A stretch of 23,655 nucleotides of DNA from assembly GCA_045577655.1 (NCBI GenBank), contig JAZNIU010000051.1, forward strand, positions 1-23,655, in the 5' to 3' direction. Positions 6,039-15,125 of this stretch are shown piece by piece (position 1 is the first letter of the stretch; each line of letters begins with the position of its first letter). Both the position numbers and the translations under genes were made by a program. A model generated the notes under the pieces. That model saw nothing but the letters and a program-made list of their open reading frames with translations, made no database searches and was not told where the DNA came from. The stretch comes from RGIG7450 sp045577655 (lineage in GTDB: Bacteria > Bacillota > Clostridia > RUG12999).

Positions 6039-8393
6039 ATGATAAACGAATATAACAGTTTAAAACACAAACTGATAAAAAATGAATTTAAAAATTTAAA
6101 CAGTGCCCAACTTGATGCCGTTCTGACATCAAAGGGGGCACTTCTTATCCTTGCGGGAGCAGGCAGCGGCAAAACAACAACTGTTGTGAATAAAATCGCC
6201 TATTTGTTAAAATATGGCGATTGTTTTGATAGTTTGGCACCCCTTCCTGCTGCAGTTAACGAAAGTTTCATTACATACATGAAAACTTTTGCTGATGGCG
6301 GGTTTGCGCCGGACGAATATATTACAGATGTAATAAAAAACAATCCCGTGTCACCATATAACATTCTTGCTTTCACGTTTACAAACAAAGCTGCAAACGA
6401 AATGAAAGAAAGAATTTCAAATATTGTTGGTGACACAGCTTTGGATATGTGGATTGGAACCTTCCATTCAATTTGCGTAAAAATACTGCGCAGAAATATT
6501 GACAAAATTGATGGTTATTCGTCAAATTTTGTTATTTACGATGCTGCCGACCAGATTACACTGATAAAAATGTGTTTAAGCAGACTTGGATTTGCAGAAA
6601 AGGAATTTCCTCCAAAAGAAGTTCTGGGCTATATAGGCAGAGCAAAAGATAATCTTATTGAACCGGAAGAGTTCTGTGATACTGCCGACACAAAGAAGGA
6701 ACAGGACATTGGCTCAATTTACAAAATATATCAAAAATATTTAAAAGAAAATAATGCTGTTGACTTTGACGATATAATCAATCTGACGGTCAATCTTTTA
6801 AAAAAACATCCCGAAGTTAAAAAGTCTTATTCAGAAAAATTTCAGCATGTTCTGGTTGACGAATATCAGGATACTAACCGTGCTCAGTACGAACTGATAG
6901 AGCTACTCTCCTCCCATCACAAAAACCTTTGTGTCGTTGGCGATGATGACCAGTCCATTTATGGCTGGAGAGGCGCAGATATCCGCAATATAATCAACTT
7001 TGAAGATACTTTCAGCGGTTGTAAAGTTATCCGTCTTGAACAGAACTATCGTTCTACAGGAAATATTTTAAATGCTGCAAACAGCATTATTTCAAACAAC
7101 TTAAACCGTAAAGGGAAAACTCTCTGGACAACCGGTGAAGACGGTGAAAAAATTTCCTGTTTTGTTGCTTCAGATGACAGAGATGAAGCATATAATGTCG
7201 TTAACAAAATCGATATGTTGATGCGAGAGGAAGACGCTTCCTACTCCGATTTTGCAGTACTTTACAGAACACATTCCCAGTCCCGTGTTATTGAAGACAG
7301 TTTTATCAGAAATGGTCTTCCATATAACATCATTGGTGGGCTCAGGTTCTATGAACGAAAAGAAATCAAAGATATCCTTGCATATCTTAAGCTTGTAGTA
7401 AATCCGTCTGATAACGTAAGTTTTAAACGAATAATCAATTTCCCTAAACGCGGAATCGGAAACAAAACTATTGAACACCTGGAAACTCTCTCTGCAGACA
7501 ATGAAATAAGTATGTTTAACCTTGCATCTAACCCGGATTTCCCGGAACTAAGCAAAAGCAGGGCATCTTTGCTTGAATTTTCGAAAGTTTTAAAAGAACT
7601 TGCAGAATTTTCAAAGGATAATTCCGCCGACGAGGTAATAAAACATTTACTAAGCCGTGTGCCATTAATTGAAGAATATGAAAAAGAGGGCGAAGTTGAC
7701 GCCAAAACAAGAATTGACAATATTGAAGAGCTTGTTTCTATGGCGGTGGAACTCAAAGAAAAAGAAAACATAACTTCTGTTGAGGAATTTTTGGAATATT
7801 CTTCCCTCATAACAGATACAGATATTTCTGACGAAAATGGCAGCAATCAAATTACACTTATGACGGTGCATGCTGCAAAAGGTCTTGAATATCCTTATGT
7901 TTTCATTGTGGGACTTGAAGAAGGGCTTTTCCCTAAAACAGATTTTTTCACAGAAGATGCTTCCAAAATCGAAGAGGAACGACGCCTTTGCTATGTTGCA
8001 GTTACAAGAGCGAAAAAAAGGCTGTTTATCTCCCGTGCGACCCGCAGACTGTCTTTTGGACGTATTGTCCAGAACGACCCTTCACGCTTTATTTCAGAGT
8101 TCCCTGAAAATCTTATATCTGTAGAAGGTTTTGAATTTAAGCCCCCTGCAGATTTTGTTTCGTCCGATTATGATTATAAGCCCACCTATACAAAATACAC
8201 TCCTCCGGCGAGCAAAGTGGATACTTTTGTTGACACAAAGAAATATACTGCAGGAACAAAAGTATTTCACAAAAAGTTCGGAACGGGAACAATCGCCAAA
8301 GTTGATGTTTCGGAAAAAATGACCATACTGCAGATTGATTTTGAAAAATTTGGCAGAAAATATATAATTTCAACGGTTGTGGAAATTATTTAG
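6039..8393 (+). CDS. pcrA: ATP-dependent DNA helicase PcrA (UvrD/Rep family)
   Basis: This 784-residue superfamily 1A helicase moves 3' to 5' on single-stranded DNA and acts in excision repair, replication restart and removal of stalled RNA polymerase. Motifs in order: Q motif NSAQLDAV (21-28), Walker A AGAGSGKT (39-46), DEYQD (from D274), GDDDQSIYGWRGAD, QNYRST, TVHAAKGLEYPYVF, and VAVTRAKKRL (near 655). The last 50 or so residues (GTKVFHKKFGTGTI...) form the Tudor-like domain by which PcrA contacts RNA polymerase. About 45 extra residues (roughly 60-104) sit between motifs I and Ia compared with Bacillus-type PcrA. The ATG at 6039 has AAAGG 6 bases upstream. Confidence 0.96.
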   Translation: MINEYNSLKHKLIKNEFKNLNSAQLDAVLTSKGALLILAGAGSGKTTTVVNKIAYLLKYGDCFDSLAPLPAAVNESFITYMKTFADGGFAPDEYITDVIKNNPVSPYNILAFTFTNKAANEMKERISNIVGDTALDMWIGTFHSICVKILRRNIDKIDGYSSNFVIYDAADQITLIKMCLSRLGFAEKEFPPKEVLGYIGRAKDNLIEPEEFCDTADTKKEQDIGSIYKIYQKYLKENNAVDFDDIINLTVNLLKKHPEVKKSYSEKFQHVLVDEYQDTNRAQYELIELLSSHHKNLCVVGDDDQSIYGWRGADIRNIINFEDTFSGCKVIRLEQNYRSTGNILNAANSIISNNLNRKGKTLWTTGEDGEKISCFVASDDRDEAYNVVNKIDMLMREEDASYSDFAVLYRTHSQSRVIEDSFIRNGLPYNIIGGLRFYERKEIKDILAYLKLVVNPSDNVSFKRIINFPKRGIGNKTIEHLETLSADNEISMFNLASNPDFPELSKSRASLLEFSKVLKELAEFSKDNSADEVIKHLLSRVPLIEEYEKEGEVDAKTRIDNIEELVSMAVELKEKENITSVEEFLEYSSLITDTDISDENGSNQITLMTVHAAKGLEYPYVFIVGLEEGLFPKTDFFTEDASKIEEERRLCYVAVTRAKKRLFISRATRRLSFGRIVQNDPSRFISEFPENLISVEGFEFKPPADFVSSDYDYKPTYTKYTPPASKVDTFVDTKKYTAGTKVFHKKFGTGTIAKVDVSEKMTILQIDFEKFGRKYIISTVVEII

Positions 8394-8405
8394 AGAGGAA
8401 AAGCA

Positions 8406-9359
8406 ATGAGTTTTTTAACAATAACCTATATGTTTTTTTGCATAGCATTTACTTTTTTTGCTGCCGCTTCAGTAAGCGGTATGTTGCCCTGTATTATGCT
8501 TGCTACAGCTTTTTTAACTGCGGCATCAATTAAAAGTAAATATATTCCGGCAATTATGTGTACAGTAATTTCAGCTCTTCTGATTACATACTTTTTTGGT
8601 TTATCAAATGTTGCAGCGACATCACTTCTTGTCCTTGCATCGTCACTTGGTCTTGTAATTCCCATTTACAAAAAGTGTTCACTGAAAACAATCCTTTTGT
8701 CCGGATGTATCGGATATATCATTCTGATTGTCGGTTTTTATTTTGTTTATGGCGGCAATTATATTGTTGATATGATTGAGATTGCAAAAGAAAGTATTAT
8801 TTCTCAGTTTGACAGTATAACGGGCTCTCCACTTGTTGAGTTTGACCCTCAGAATATTCGGCAGATAAAAGATGTATACCTGCAGCTCTTTTCAATTATG
8901 AAAACGATTGCGCCATCAATGCTTCTTGCAGTAATCGGACTTATGTCTTTGTTTTCTTTGCAAATAGGAAAACTTTTAACCATCAAAGAGTCAGTTTGGA
9001 CAGAAATAAGACCATTTTCACAAATCCGTGCAAATACTTTCTTTTTGGTTTTGAACGGATTTGCTTACATGGGCTCTACGGCTGAAACCCCTTTTGTTTC
9101 AGGACTTATGACAAATCTCTTGTTTTTGTCACTGATATTTTTCACCTTGTGCGGATACAGTCTGTTTGATTTTCTTTTGCGTAAGAAGGTTAAAAAAACA
9201 GGTGTCAGAATTTGTATAATCATTGTAATCACCGCAGTTTTGTACCTGTTTTCATCCATCATCCCATATGCAAATCCATTTATTTTGGCAATGATTACAG
9301 GAATTATGGACTCCTTCTTTAATTATCGCATGAGGTGGGCATTACGCGCAGGGAAATAA
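8406..9359 (+). CDS. YybS-like integral membrane protein (DUF2232)
   Basis: This 317-residue protein is almost entirely hydrophobic, with roughly eight membrane helices and short charged loops. There is a larger polar loop around residues 120-160. Length, topology and position directly before gdpP, rplI and the replicative helicase match Bacillus YybS, a DUF2232 protein related to membrane subunits of ECF-type or other transporters. The biochemical role of the family is not established and nothing here adds to it. The start ATG at 8406 follows AGAGG by 7 bases, and the gene begins 12 bases after pcrA, so it is probably the last gene of the nrdR transcript. A fresh promoter for gdpP follows. 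Confidence 0.8.
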   Translation: MSFLTITYMFFCIAFTFFAAASVSGMLPCIMLATAFLTAASIKSKYIPAIMCTVISALLITYFFGLSNVAATSLLVLASSLGLVIPIYKKCSLKTILLSGCIGYIILIVGFYFVYGGNYIVDMIEIAKESIISQFDSITGSPLVEFDPQNIRQIKDVYLQLFSIMKTIAPSMLLAVIGLMSLFSLQIGKLLTIKESVWTEIRPFSQIRANTFFLVLNGFAYMGSTAETPFVSGLMTNLLFLSLIFFTLCGYSLFDFLLRKKVKKTGVRICIIIVITAVLYLFSSIIPYANPFILAMITGIMDSFFNYRMRWALRAGK

Positions 9360-9362
9360 TGC

Positions 9363-9392
9363 TTGACTACATATATGTTTTTGTAGTATAAT
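9363..9392 (+). promoter_or_regulatory. sigma-A-type promoter upstream of gdpP
   Basis: TTGACT (9363-9368) and a perfect TATAAT (9387-9392) are separated by 18 bases, in the 82-base gap after the YybS-like gene. The start codon of gdpP is about 50 bases downstream of the -10 box, leaving an untranslated leader of some 40 bases. No terminator precedes it, so gdpP may also be reached by read-through. Confidence 0.75.
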
Positions 9393-9441
9393 AATATTTT
9401 ACAAAGGAAGAAAAAATAGATAAAAAACGGAGCATTTTATT

Positions 9442-11436
9442 ATGAATAATAAAACTTTTTCCAGAATGTTCGCATCAAACACAGCACTCTTTCTAAGTGT
9501 GCTTTTCATACTTGCGCTTCTTCCGCTGATAATAAGCAATTATATTGTTGTATCTGCAATAGGTTTTATCGTTTGGCTTGCAATGACAATATACAGCTTT
9601 ATCCACGAGTCAAAGCGGGAAAAAGATATTCTGGATTATATCAAAACTCTATCTTTCCATACAGACTCTACAAGCAAAGACTCTCTTTTGCATTTCCCAC
9701 TCCCCCTTTCTCTCGTAGAAGCAGATGGTTCTATCATCTGGTATAACGAAATGTTTGCAACTCTTTTTGATATAAAAGATATTTTTGACGTTAATTTAAA
9801 AAGAATTGTCGGAGAAGATGTTGATATTGAAAAACTGATTGAATCGTCATCTTCAGGCGTTATGATAAATGTCGGAGAAAAAAACTACCGTGTTCTTGTC
9901 AACACTATAGTTTCAAAAAACTTTGACGACAACACAGCAATTTTATACTGGATTGACGAAACCGCAAATGTTAAAATGAAAAATGCTTTTGCCGATTCCC
10001 GTCCTGTTGTTGCAAGTGTTATCATAGATAACTATGAAGAGGTTATGAAAAATACTCCCGACAATATGAAAACCGTTTTAGCCGGTGATATGGAAAGGAT
10101 AATTTCCGACTGGGCACGGTCAGCAAACGGAATTATAAATCGTATTGAACGCGATAAGTTCTTCATACTTTTTGACAATAAACACTTAAATGAATTTAAA
10201 GCAAAAAAATTTGATGTAACTGAAAATATCAAATCGCTCAGCAGAGGAAATCAGATTGCCCCCACCGTGAGTATAGGCATTGGTGTTCAGGGAGAAAGCT
10301 TTGCTGAAAACGAAGTTTTTGCCAGAAAAGCTATTGATATGGCTCTTGGCAGAGGTGGAGACCAGGTTGTTATTAAAGATGCATCGAAATTCACTTATTT
10401 TGGCGGTAACAGCAAAGAGGTTGAAAAATATACCCGTGTTAAAACAAGAGTTATGGCAGGCGCCCTCAAGCACCTTATAAGTCAGGCGGACAAGATAATT
10501 ATAATGGGTCACAAAAATGCAGACCTTGACTGTTTTGGCGCTGCTCTTGCAATGCATTCTGTTGCAGCCGGATTTGGTAAACCTGCATATATTCTTGCAG
10601 AAACTCTTGTAGCAAACACTCAAAAGCTTTTTGACAGATGCAAAGCGTCCGGTCTTTACCAGTCTTTTATCTCAAAAGAACAGGCTCTTGAAATGACAAC
10701 ACCGGGCACACTTCTTATTATTGTTGACGTTTACAGAAATTCTCTTACAGAGCTTCCAGAGCTTATAGATGTTACAGATAATATTGTTGTAATTGACCAT
10801 CACAGAAAAAGTTCAGAATTTATTGAAAAAGCGTCCCTTACCTATCACGAGCCTGCAGCTTCTTCAACCTGTGAAATGGTTACAGAACTTTTGCAGTATA
10901 TAAACGACGGAACAACAATAACTCCGTTTATTGCGGAAGCACTTTATTCAGGTATCGAGCTTGATACAAAAAGTTTCACTTTTAAATCAGGTATCAGAAC
11001 ATTTGAAGCGGCAGCATATTTACGTAAAAAAGGTGTTAATCCATCCAATGTAAAAATGCTTTTCCAGAACAACAAAGAAGTATACGAACTCAGAACCGAA
11101 ATTGTTCGCGACTGCGAAATTTACAGTTCACAGATTGCAATTTCTGTTGCCAAAAAATCTCACAAAGATATCCAGGCAATTTCGGCTGCTGCAACTGATG
11201 AACTCCTTGAGCTTGAAGGAATTACAGCTTCTTTTGTTCTTTGCAAAATTGAAGATACTGTATATATCAGCGGCAGGTCTTTCGGCAATATAAACGTGCA
11301 GTTTATTTTGGAAAAACTTGGTGGTGGCGGCCATGGTGTTATGGCAGGCGCTCAGCTCAACTGCCCAATTTCTGAAGCGATGGCTATGCTGAAAGATGCA
11401 ATTGATAAATATTTTGAAGACATACGAAAGGAATAA
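9442..11436 (+). CDS. gdpP: cyclic-di-AMP phosphodiesterase GdpP (YybT type)
   Basis: The 664-residue protein hydrolyses c-di-AMP, the second messenger controlling potassium, osmotic balance and wall stress in Firmicutes. Domains in order: two membrane helices (about 13-53), a PAS-like domain (about 60-175), a degenerate GGDEF domain (about 185-315; no GGDEF active motif), a DHH domain and a DHHA1 domain. Catalytic marks are GHKNADLDCFG near 355, the DHH triad starting at D452, and GGGGH near 628. These manganese-binding motifs look intact. The ATG at 9442 has GGAG 9 bases upstream. A promoter lies just before it. The following gene is rplI, as in Bacillus. Confidence 0.95.
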   Translation: MNNKTFSRMFASNTALFLSVLFILALLPLIISNYIVVSAIGFIVWLAMTIYSFIHESKREKDILDYIKTLSFHTDSTSKDSLLHFPLPLSLVEADGSIIWYNEMFATLFDIKDIFDVNLKRIVGEDVDIEKLIESSSSGVMINVGEKNYRVLVNTIVSKNFDDNTAILYWIDETANVKMKNAFADSRPVVASVIIDNYEEVMKNTPDNMKTVLAGDMERIISDWARSANGIINRIERDKFFILFDNKHLNEFKAKKFDVTENIKSLSRGNQIAPTVSIGIGVQGESFAENEVFARKAIDMALGRGGDQVVIKDASKFTYFGGNSKEVEKYTRVKTRVMAGALKHLISQADKIIIMGHKNADLDCFGAALAMHSVAAGFGKPAYILAETLVANTQKLFDRCKASGLYQSFISKEQALEMTTPGTLLIIVDVYRNSLTELPELIDVTDNIVVIDHHRKSSEFIEKASLTYHEPAASSTCEMVTELLQYINDGTTITPFIAEALYSGIELDTKSFTFKSGIRTFEAAAYLRKKGVNPSNVKMLFQNNKEVYELRTEIVRDCEIYSSQIAISVAKKSHKDIQAISAAATDELLELEGITASFVLCKIEDTVYISGRSFGNINVQFILEKLGGGGHGVMAGAQLNCPISEAMAMLKDAIDKYFEDIRKE

Positions 11437-11441
11437 CAGAT

Positions 11442-11888
11442 ATGAAAGTTATATTATTGGAAGACGTTAAAGGTAAAGGCAAAAAAGGTGATATTATCAA
11501 TATCAGTGACGGATATGCCCGCAATTTCCTTTTCCCAAGAAAACTTGCTGTTGAATCTACTAAAACAGCTTTAAACGAGCTTAAAGGTCAGCAGGATGCA
11601 AAAAGCTACAGAGAACAAAAAGAATTTGATGAAGCAAGTGTGCTTGCAGAAAAAATTTCTGCAGTAACAGTTAACGTATCTGCAAAATGCGGCGAAAACG
11701 GCAAACTTTTTGGCGCTGTAACCACTTCTGAAATAGCAAATATTCTTAAGATGGAACATCACATTGTTGTTGACAAGAAAAAACTTGTGTTGGCCGATCC
11801 TATCAAAACAACTGGCGTGTATGAGCTTCCGGTTAAACTCCATCCGAAAGTTTCTGTTAAACTTAAAGTTTCTGTTAATGCAGAATAA
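11442..11888 (+). CDS. rplI: 50S ribosomal protein L9
   Basis: This 148-residue protein is the standard length for L9, which binds 23S rRNA near the L1 stalk and reaches out along the ribosome surface. The N-terminal rRNA-binding domain (about 1-50) starts MKVILLEDVKGKGKKGD and contains the conserved GYARNFLFP segment. A helix links it to the C-terminal domain (about 65-148). The ATG lies 5 bases after the gdpP stop, with AAAGGA in the end of gdpP as binding site, so the two are transcribed together and probably translationally coupled. It precedes the replicative helicase, as in Bacillus. Confidence 0.97.
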   Translation: MKVILLEDVKGKGKKGDIINISDGYARNFLFPRKLAVESTKTALNELKGQQDAKSYREQKEFDEASVLAEKISAVTVNVSAKCGENGKLFGAVTTSEIANILKMEHHIVVDKKKLVLADPIKTTGVYELPVKLHPKVSVKLKVSVNAE

Positions 11889-11903
11889 AAATATTTCTTA
11901 GTG

Positions 11904-11909
11904 AGGTGA
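11904..11909 (+). promoter_or_regulatory. ribosome binding site fixing the GTG start of dnaB
   Basis: AGGTGA lies 5 bases before GTG at 11915. An upstream in-frame GTG at 11906 falls within this site and has only weak pairing of its own, so the later GTG is preferred. Confidence 0.7.
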
Positions 11910-11914
11910 AGGTT

Positions 11915-13252
11915 GTGGAAGAAAATATAAATCTTAAAACTCTCCCATATAACAACGAGGCGGAGCAGTCTGTTCTTGGCTGTGTTTTTGTTGAGCCTAA
12001 CAGTCTTATAACCATAGCCGAAAGCTTAACTCCTGAGGATTTTTATATCCCACAGAACAAAATTATTTTTACTGCAATGCTCGATTTATGGAATCGTGGT
12101 GAAGCAGTTGACAGTATTACTCTTACAAAAGAGCTTGGAAAAAATCTTGATGTAATAGGCGGTTATGATTATCTTGCAAAGCTTGCCCTTATTACTCCTA
12201 CAACTCAGAATTTAAAAGCTTACATAAAAATTGTCGAAGACAAGTCTGCTCTGCGCAGACTTATTCACGCTGCAAACAAAATATCACAAATGGGTTATGA
12301 CAGCAGCGAGGATGTAAGTGTTATTATGGACACATCCGAAAAATACATATATGATGTGCTTCAAAACCGCAATTTAAACGGTTTTACACACATTAAAGAT
12401 GTTCTCATAAGCAGCTTTGAACAGATTGAAAAAATGAGTGTTAATAAAGGCAAAATCAACGGAGTTCCGTCCGGTTTTACCGATCTTGACGCCGTAACAA
12501 ATGGGTTTCACCCTTCTGAGCTTATAATAATTGCAGCCCGTCCCGGTATGGGCAAAACAAGTTTTGCAATGAATATAGCTCAGCATGCGGCTTTAAATGA
12601 AAATGTTCCAACTGCTGTTTTCAACCTTGAAATGTCAAAAGAACAGCTCGGAAACAGAATTATCTGGTCCGAATCGCTCGTTCCGGGTGAAAAAATAAGA
12701 ACAGGGAATTTAAGTGAATCTGATTGGCCAATTCTTGCAAATGCAGTGGGAAAACTTTCGAAAGCTCCCCTCTATATTGACGACACATCAAGTCTTACAA
12801 TAACCGATATCAGAGCAAAGGCCCGCAAGCTCCAGCTTGAACACGGGCTTGGCCTTATTATCATTGACTATCTGCAGCTTATGCAGGGCAGTAAAAGAAA
12901 TGAAAACAGGCAGCAGGAAATTTCGGAAATTTCTCGTTCACTTAAAATTCTTGCAAAAGAACTTGATGTTCCGATAATTGCTCTTTCTCAGCTCTCCCGT
13001 GCAACTGAAAAGCGTGAAGATAAAAAACCTATGCTCAGCGACCTTCGTGAATCGGGTGCTATTGAGCAGGATGCTGATATTGTTATGTTTTTACATAGTG
13101 ATGCAAAGGATAAAAATGAAGAAACCGAAAATTCAAACATAGCAAAATGTACCATAGCAAAACACAGAAACGGTGCAACATGTACCATTGATCTTCTCTG
13201 GAATCCTGAATTCACAAGGTTTATGTCTATCAACAGAAAATTTGAAGGATAA
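11915..13252 (+). CDS. dnaB: replicative DNA helicase (DnaB family)
   Basis: This protein of 445 residues is the hexameric fork helicase (called DnaC in Bacillus). It has an N-terminal helical domain with LPYNNEAEQSVLG (about 9-21), a linker helix, and a RecA-like C-terminal domain. Walker A is ARPGMGKT (209-216), and LIIIDYLQLM holds the Walker B acidic residue. Near the C terminus, LSDLRESGAIEQDAD and the KHRNGAT segment are also conserved. No intein is present. I chose GTG at 11915 from the binding site, dropping three residues from the longest reading frame. Its loader is the DnaI-type protein at the left of the window. Confidence 0.96.
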   Translation: MEENINLKTLPYNNEAEQSVLGCVFVEPNSLITIAESLTPEDFYIPQNKIIFTAMLDLWNRGEAVDSITLTKELGKNLDVIGGYDYLAKLALITPTTQNLKAYIKIVEDKSALRRLIHAANKISQMGYDSSEDVSVIMDTSEKYIYDVLQNRNLNGFTHIKDVLISSFEQIEKMSVNKGKINGVPSGFTDLDAVTNGFHPSELIIIAARPGMGKTSFAMNIAQHAALNENVPTAVFNLEMSKEQLGNRIIWSESLVPGEKIRTGNLSESDWPILANAVGKLSKAPLYIDDTSSLTITDIRAKARKLQLEHGLGLIIIDYLQLMQGSKRNENRQQEISEISRSLKILAKELDVPIIALSQLSRATEKREDKKPMLSDLRESGAIEQDADIVMFLHSDAKDKNEETENSNIAKCTIAKHRNGATCTIDLLWNPEFTRFMSINRKFEG

Positions 13253-13256
13253 AATT

Positions 13257-14561
13257 ATGCTGACTGAAAAGGTTAAAAATTTTATACACAAAAACAATCT
13301 ACTCTCCCCTGACGACAAAATTCTTGTTGCTTTTTCAGGCGGAGCAGATTCGATGTGTTTATTACACCTTTTTAAAAGTATGTCCTACAATGTTTCTGCC
13401 GCACATCTTAATCATATGTTACGAGGAGAAAACGCTGACAAAGACGAAGAATGTGCAAAAAATTTCTGTAAAAAATATGATATTCCCTTTTACTCAAAAC
13501 AGGTTGACATTGCAGAATTGTCCAAAAAAAGCGGAATTTCAGAAGAAACTGCAGGAAGAAACGAAAGATACAAATTTTTTTCCTTTTTAAAAAAAGAACA
13601 TCATTTTGACAAAATTGCAACTGCGCATAACAAAAATGATAATGCTGAAACAATCCTTATGCATTTTCTAAGGGGTTCCGGACAAGCAGGGCTTTCGGGA
13701 ATTCCGGTGAAAAGAAATGATATTATCAGACCCATTTTATCCTGCACAAGAAAAGAGATTGAAGAATATTGCGAAATGCACAATCTGCAATATGTTACCG
13801 ATTCAACAAACTTTGAGCTTATTTGCACAAGAAACAAAATCCGGCTCGACCTTTTGCCCTATCTTGAAAAAGAATTCAATTCAAACATCATAAACACAAT
13901 ATGTAACCTTGGCGATATTTTATCTGAGGAAAATGCTTTCTTAAAAAAGCTTGCAGAAGAAAAGCTTTGTGGAGATACCGATGTTTTCATTGACATTTTA
14001 AACTCGTGCGACAAAGCTGTTGCAAGACATATTGTAATGATGATTGGAAAAAATGCTGGAATTTCTCCCGAATATAAGCATATTGATGAGATTCTTGCTC
14101 TTGCGGAAAAAGAGTACACCGGGAAGTCCGTTTGTGTGCCCGGCGGTAGCTACGAAGTTTCTTACAAAAAACTTGTAGCAAAAAAAAGCGAACCACTTTC
14201 CGCCTTTTGTTTTAAAGTAGATGAAAATACAAATCTGTCGGTTAACGGTTACACTTTTATGGCATCAACAAATGCTCAGTCGCCTGAATATTTTGTTTTG
14301 CCACAAAAAGCAAACATCGTTTTACGAAACAAACTTCCCGGAGATAAAATCTTGCTCCGTGGTATGACAAAAAAAATAAGTGACATTTTTACAGATAAAA
14401 AGATACCCAGATACGATAGATGCAAAATTCCTATTTTGCTGATTGACGGTGAAATTGCTGCAATAATCGGAGTTGAAACCGGCGATCTTTTAGCTAAACC
14501 GGAAAAAATAAACAACAGCTTTGTTTTAAATATATCAAATAAGGAGTATAATAATGAATAG
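13257..14561 (+). CDS. tilS: tRNA(Ile)-lysidine synthase
   Basis: This 434-residue PP-loop ATPase attaches lysine to C34 of the CAU-anticodon isoleucine tRNA, so that it reads AUA codons. The ATP-binding motif is SGGADS (27-32). The N-terminal catalytic domain continues through HNKNDNAET and a segment containing LRGSG. A middle substrate-binding domain and a complete C-terminal domain (KLPGDKILL, FTDKKIPRYDR) follow. I chose ATG at 13257: it sits 4 bases after the dnaB stop, AAGGAT just before it can serve as binding site, and homologous proteins start close to the PP-loop. The longer open frame upstream overlaps dnaB. The gene overlaps hpt by 8 bases. The order tilS-hpt-ftsH matches Bacillus. 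Confidence 0.95.
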   Translation: MLTEKVKNFIHKNNLLSPDDKILVAFSGGADSMCLLHLFKSMSYNVSAAHLNHMLRGENADKDEECAKNFCKKYDIPFYSKQVDIAELSKKSGISEETAGRNERYKFFSFLKKEHHFDKIATAHNKNDNAETILMHFLRGSGQAGLSGIPVKRNDIIRPILSCTRKEIEEYCEMHNLQYVTDSTNFELICTRNKIRLDLLPYLEKEFNSNIINTICNLGDILSEENAFLKKLAEEKLCGDTDVFIDILNSCDKAVARHIVMMIGKNAGISPEYKHIDEILALAEKEYTGKSVCVPGGSYEVSYKKLVAKKSEPLSAFCFKVDENTNLSVNGYTFMASTNAQSPEYFVLPQKANIVLRNKLPGDKILLRGMTKKISDIFTDKKIPRYDRCKIPILLIDGEIAAIIGVETGDLLAKPEKINNSFVLNISNKEYNNE

Positions 14562-15090
14562 CGACGTTAAAACCATCCTGCTTACCAAAGAACAGATTTC
14601 AAAAAGAGTTAAAGAACTGGCAAAAGAAATTTCTGAAGACTACAGAGATAAAGAATGTATATTAATTTCGGTTTTAAAAGGTTCTTTCATGTTTTATGCT
14701 GACCTTGTACGTGAACTTGACTTTAACACAAGCATAAACTTTATTCGTGTTTCAAGCTATGGTTCAGGCTCAAAATCCACAAATGAAATTACATTTAAAT
14801 ATCCTATGGATTTTGATACAAACGGAAAGCACGTTCTTGTGGTTGAAGATATTATAGATTCGGGGAACACCTATGTTTACCTGAAAAAATATTTTACTGA
14901 AAAAGGTGCACTTTCAGTTAAAATGTGTTCTCTTCTCGACAAACCGGAAAGACGTGAAGTCCAAATTGATGCAGAATATGTTGGGTTTAAAGTTCCAAAC
15001 GAATTTGTCGTTGGATATGGACTTGATTACAATGAAAAATATCGTAATCTCCCCTATGTAGGAGTTTTAAAACCTGAAGTATATAAATAG
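14554..15090 (+). CDS. hpt: hypoxanthine phosphoribosyltransferase
   Basis: This 178-residue type I phosphoribosyltransferase salvages hypoxanthine, and probably guanine, by joining it to PRPP to give IMP or GMP. The PRPP-binding signature is VVEDIIDSGNT (97-107). Also present are LKGSFMFYADL (41-51) at the pyrophosphate loop and a flexible-loop SSYGSGSKST segment (67-76). GLDYNEKYRNLPYVGVL near the C terminus is typical of the bacterial enzyme. The ATG overlaps the end of tilS by 8 bases, and AAGGAGT lies about 8 bases upstream, so translation is probably coupled to tilS. It is followed by ftsH. In Bacillus, HprT and TilS together regulate ftsH expression; the same gene order makes this possible here, but it is not shown by the sequence. 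Confidence 0.96.
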   Translation: MNSDVKTILLTKEQISKRVKELAKEISEDYRDKECILISVLKGSFMFYADLVRELDFNTSINFIRVSSYGSGSKSTNEITFKYPMDFDTNGKHVLVVEDIIDSGNTYVYLKKYFTEKGALSVKMCSLLDKPERREVQIDAEYVGFKVPNEFVVGYGLDYNEKYRNLPYVGVLKPEVYK

Positions 15091-15125
15091 AATGTTGCTA
15101 AATACTCAAAAGGAGAGTGATTTAA

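Noticed and set aside
9393..9441. Riboswitch (for example c-di-AMP sensing) before gdpP
   Set aside because: The leader is about 40 bases, too short for a ydaO-type riboswitch, and shows no stable paired elements.
13173..13256. N-terminal extension of TilS overlapping dnaB
   Set aside because: It would overlap the end of dnaB by 80 bases and has no binding site. The ATG at 13257 follows AAGGAT and gives the usual distance to the PP-loop.
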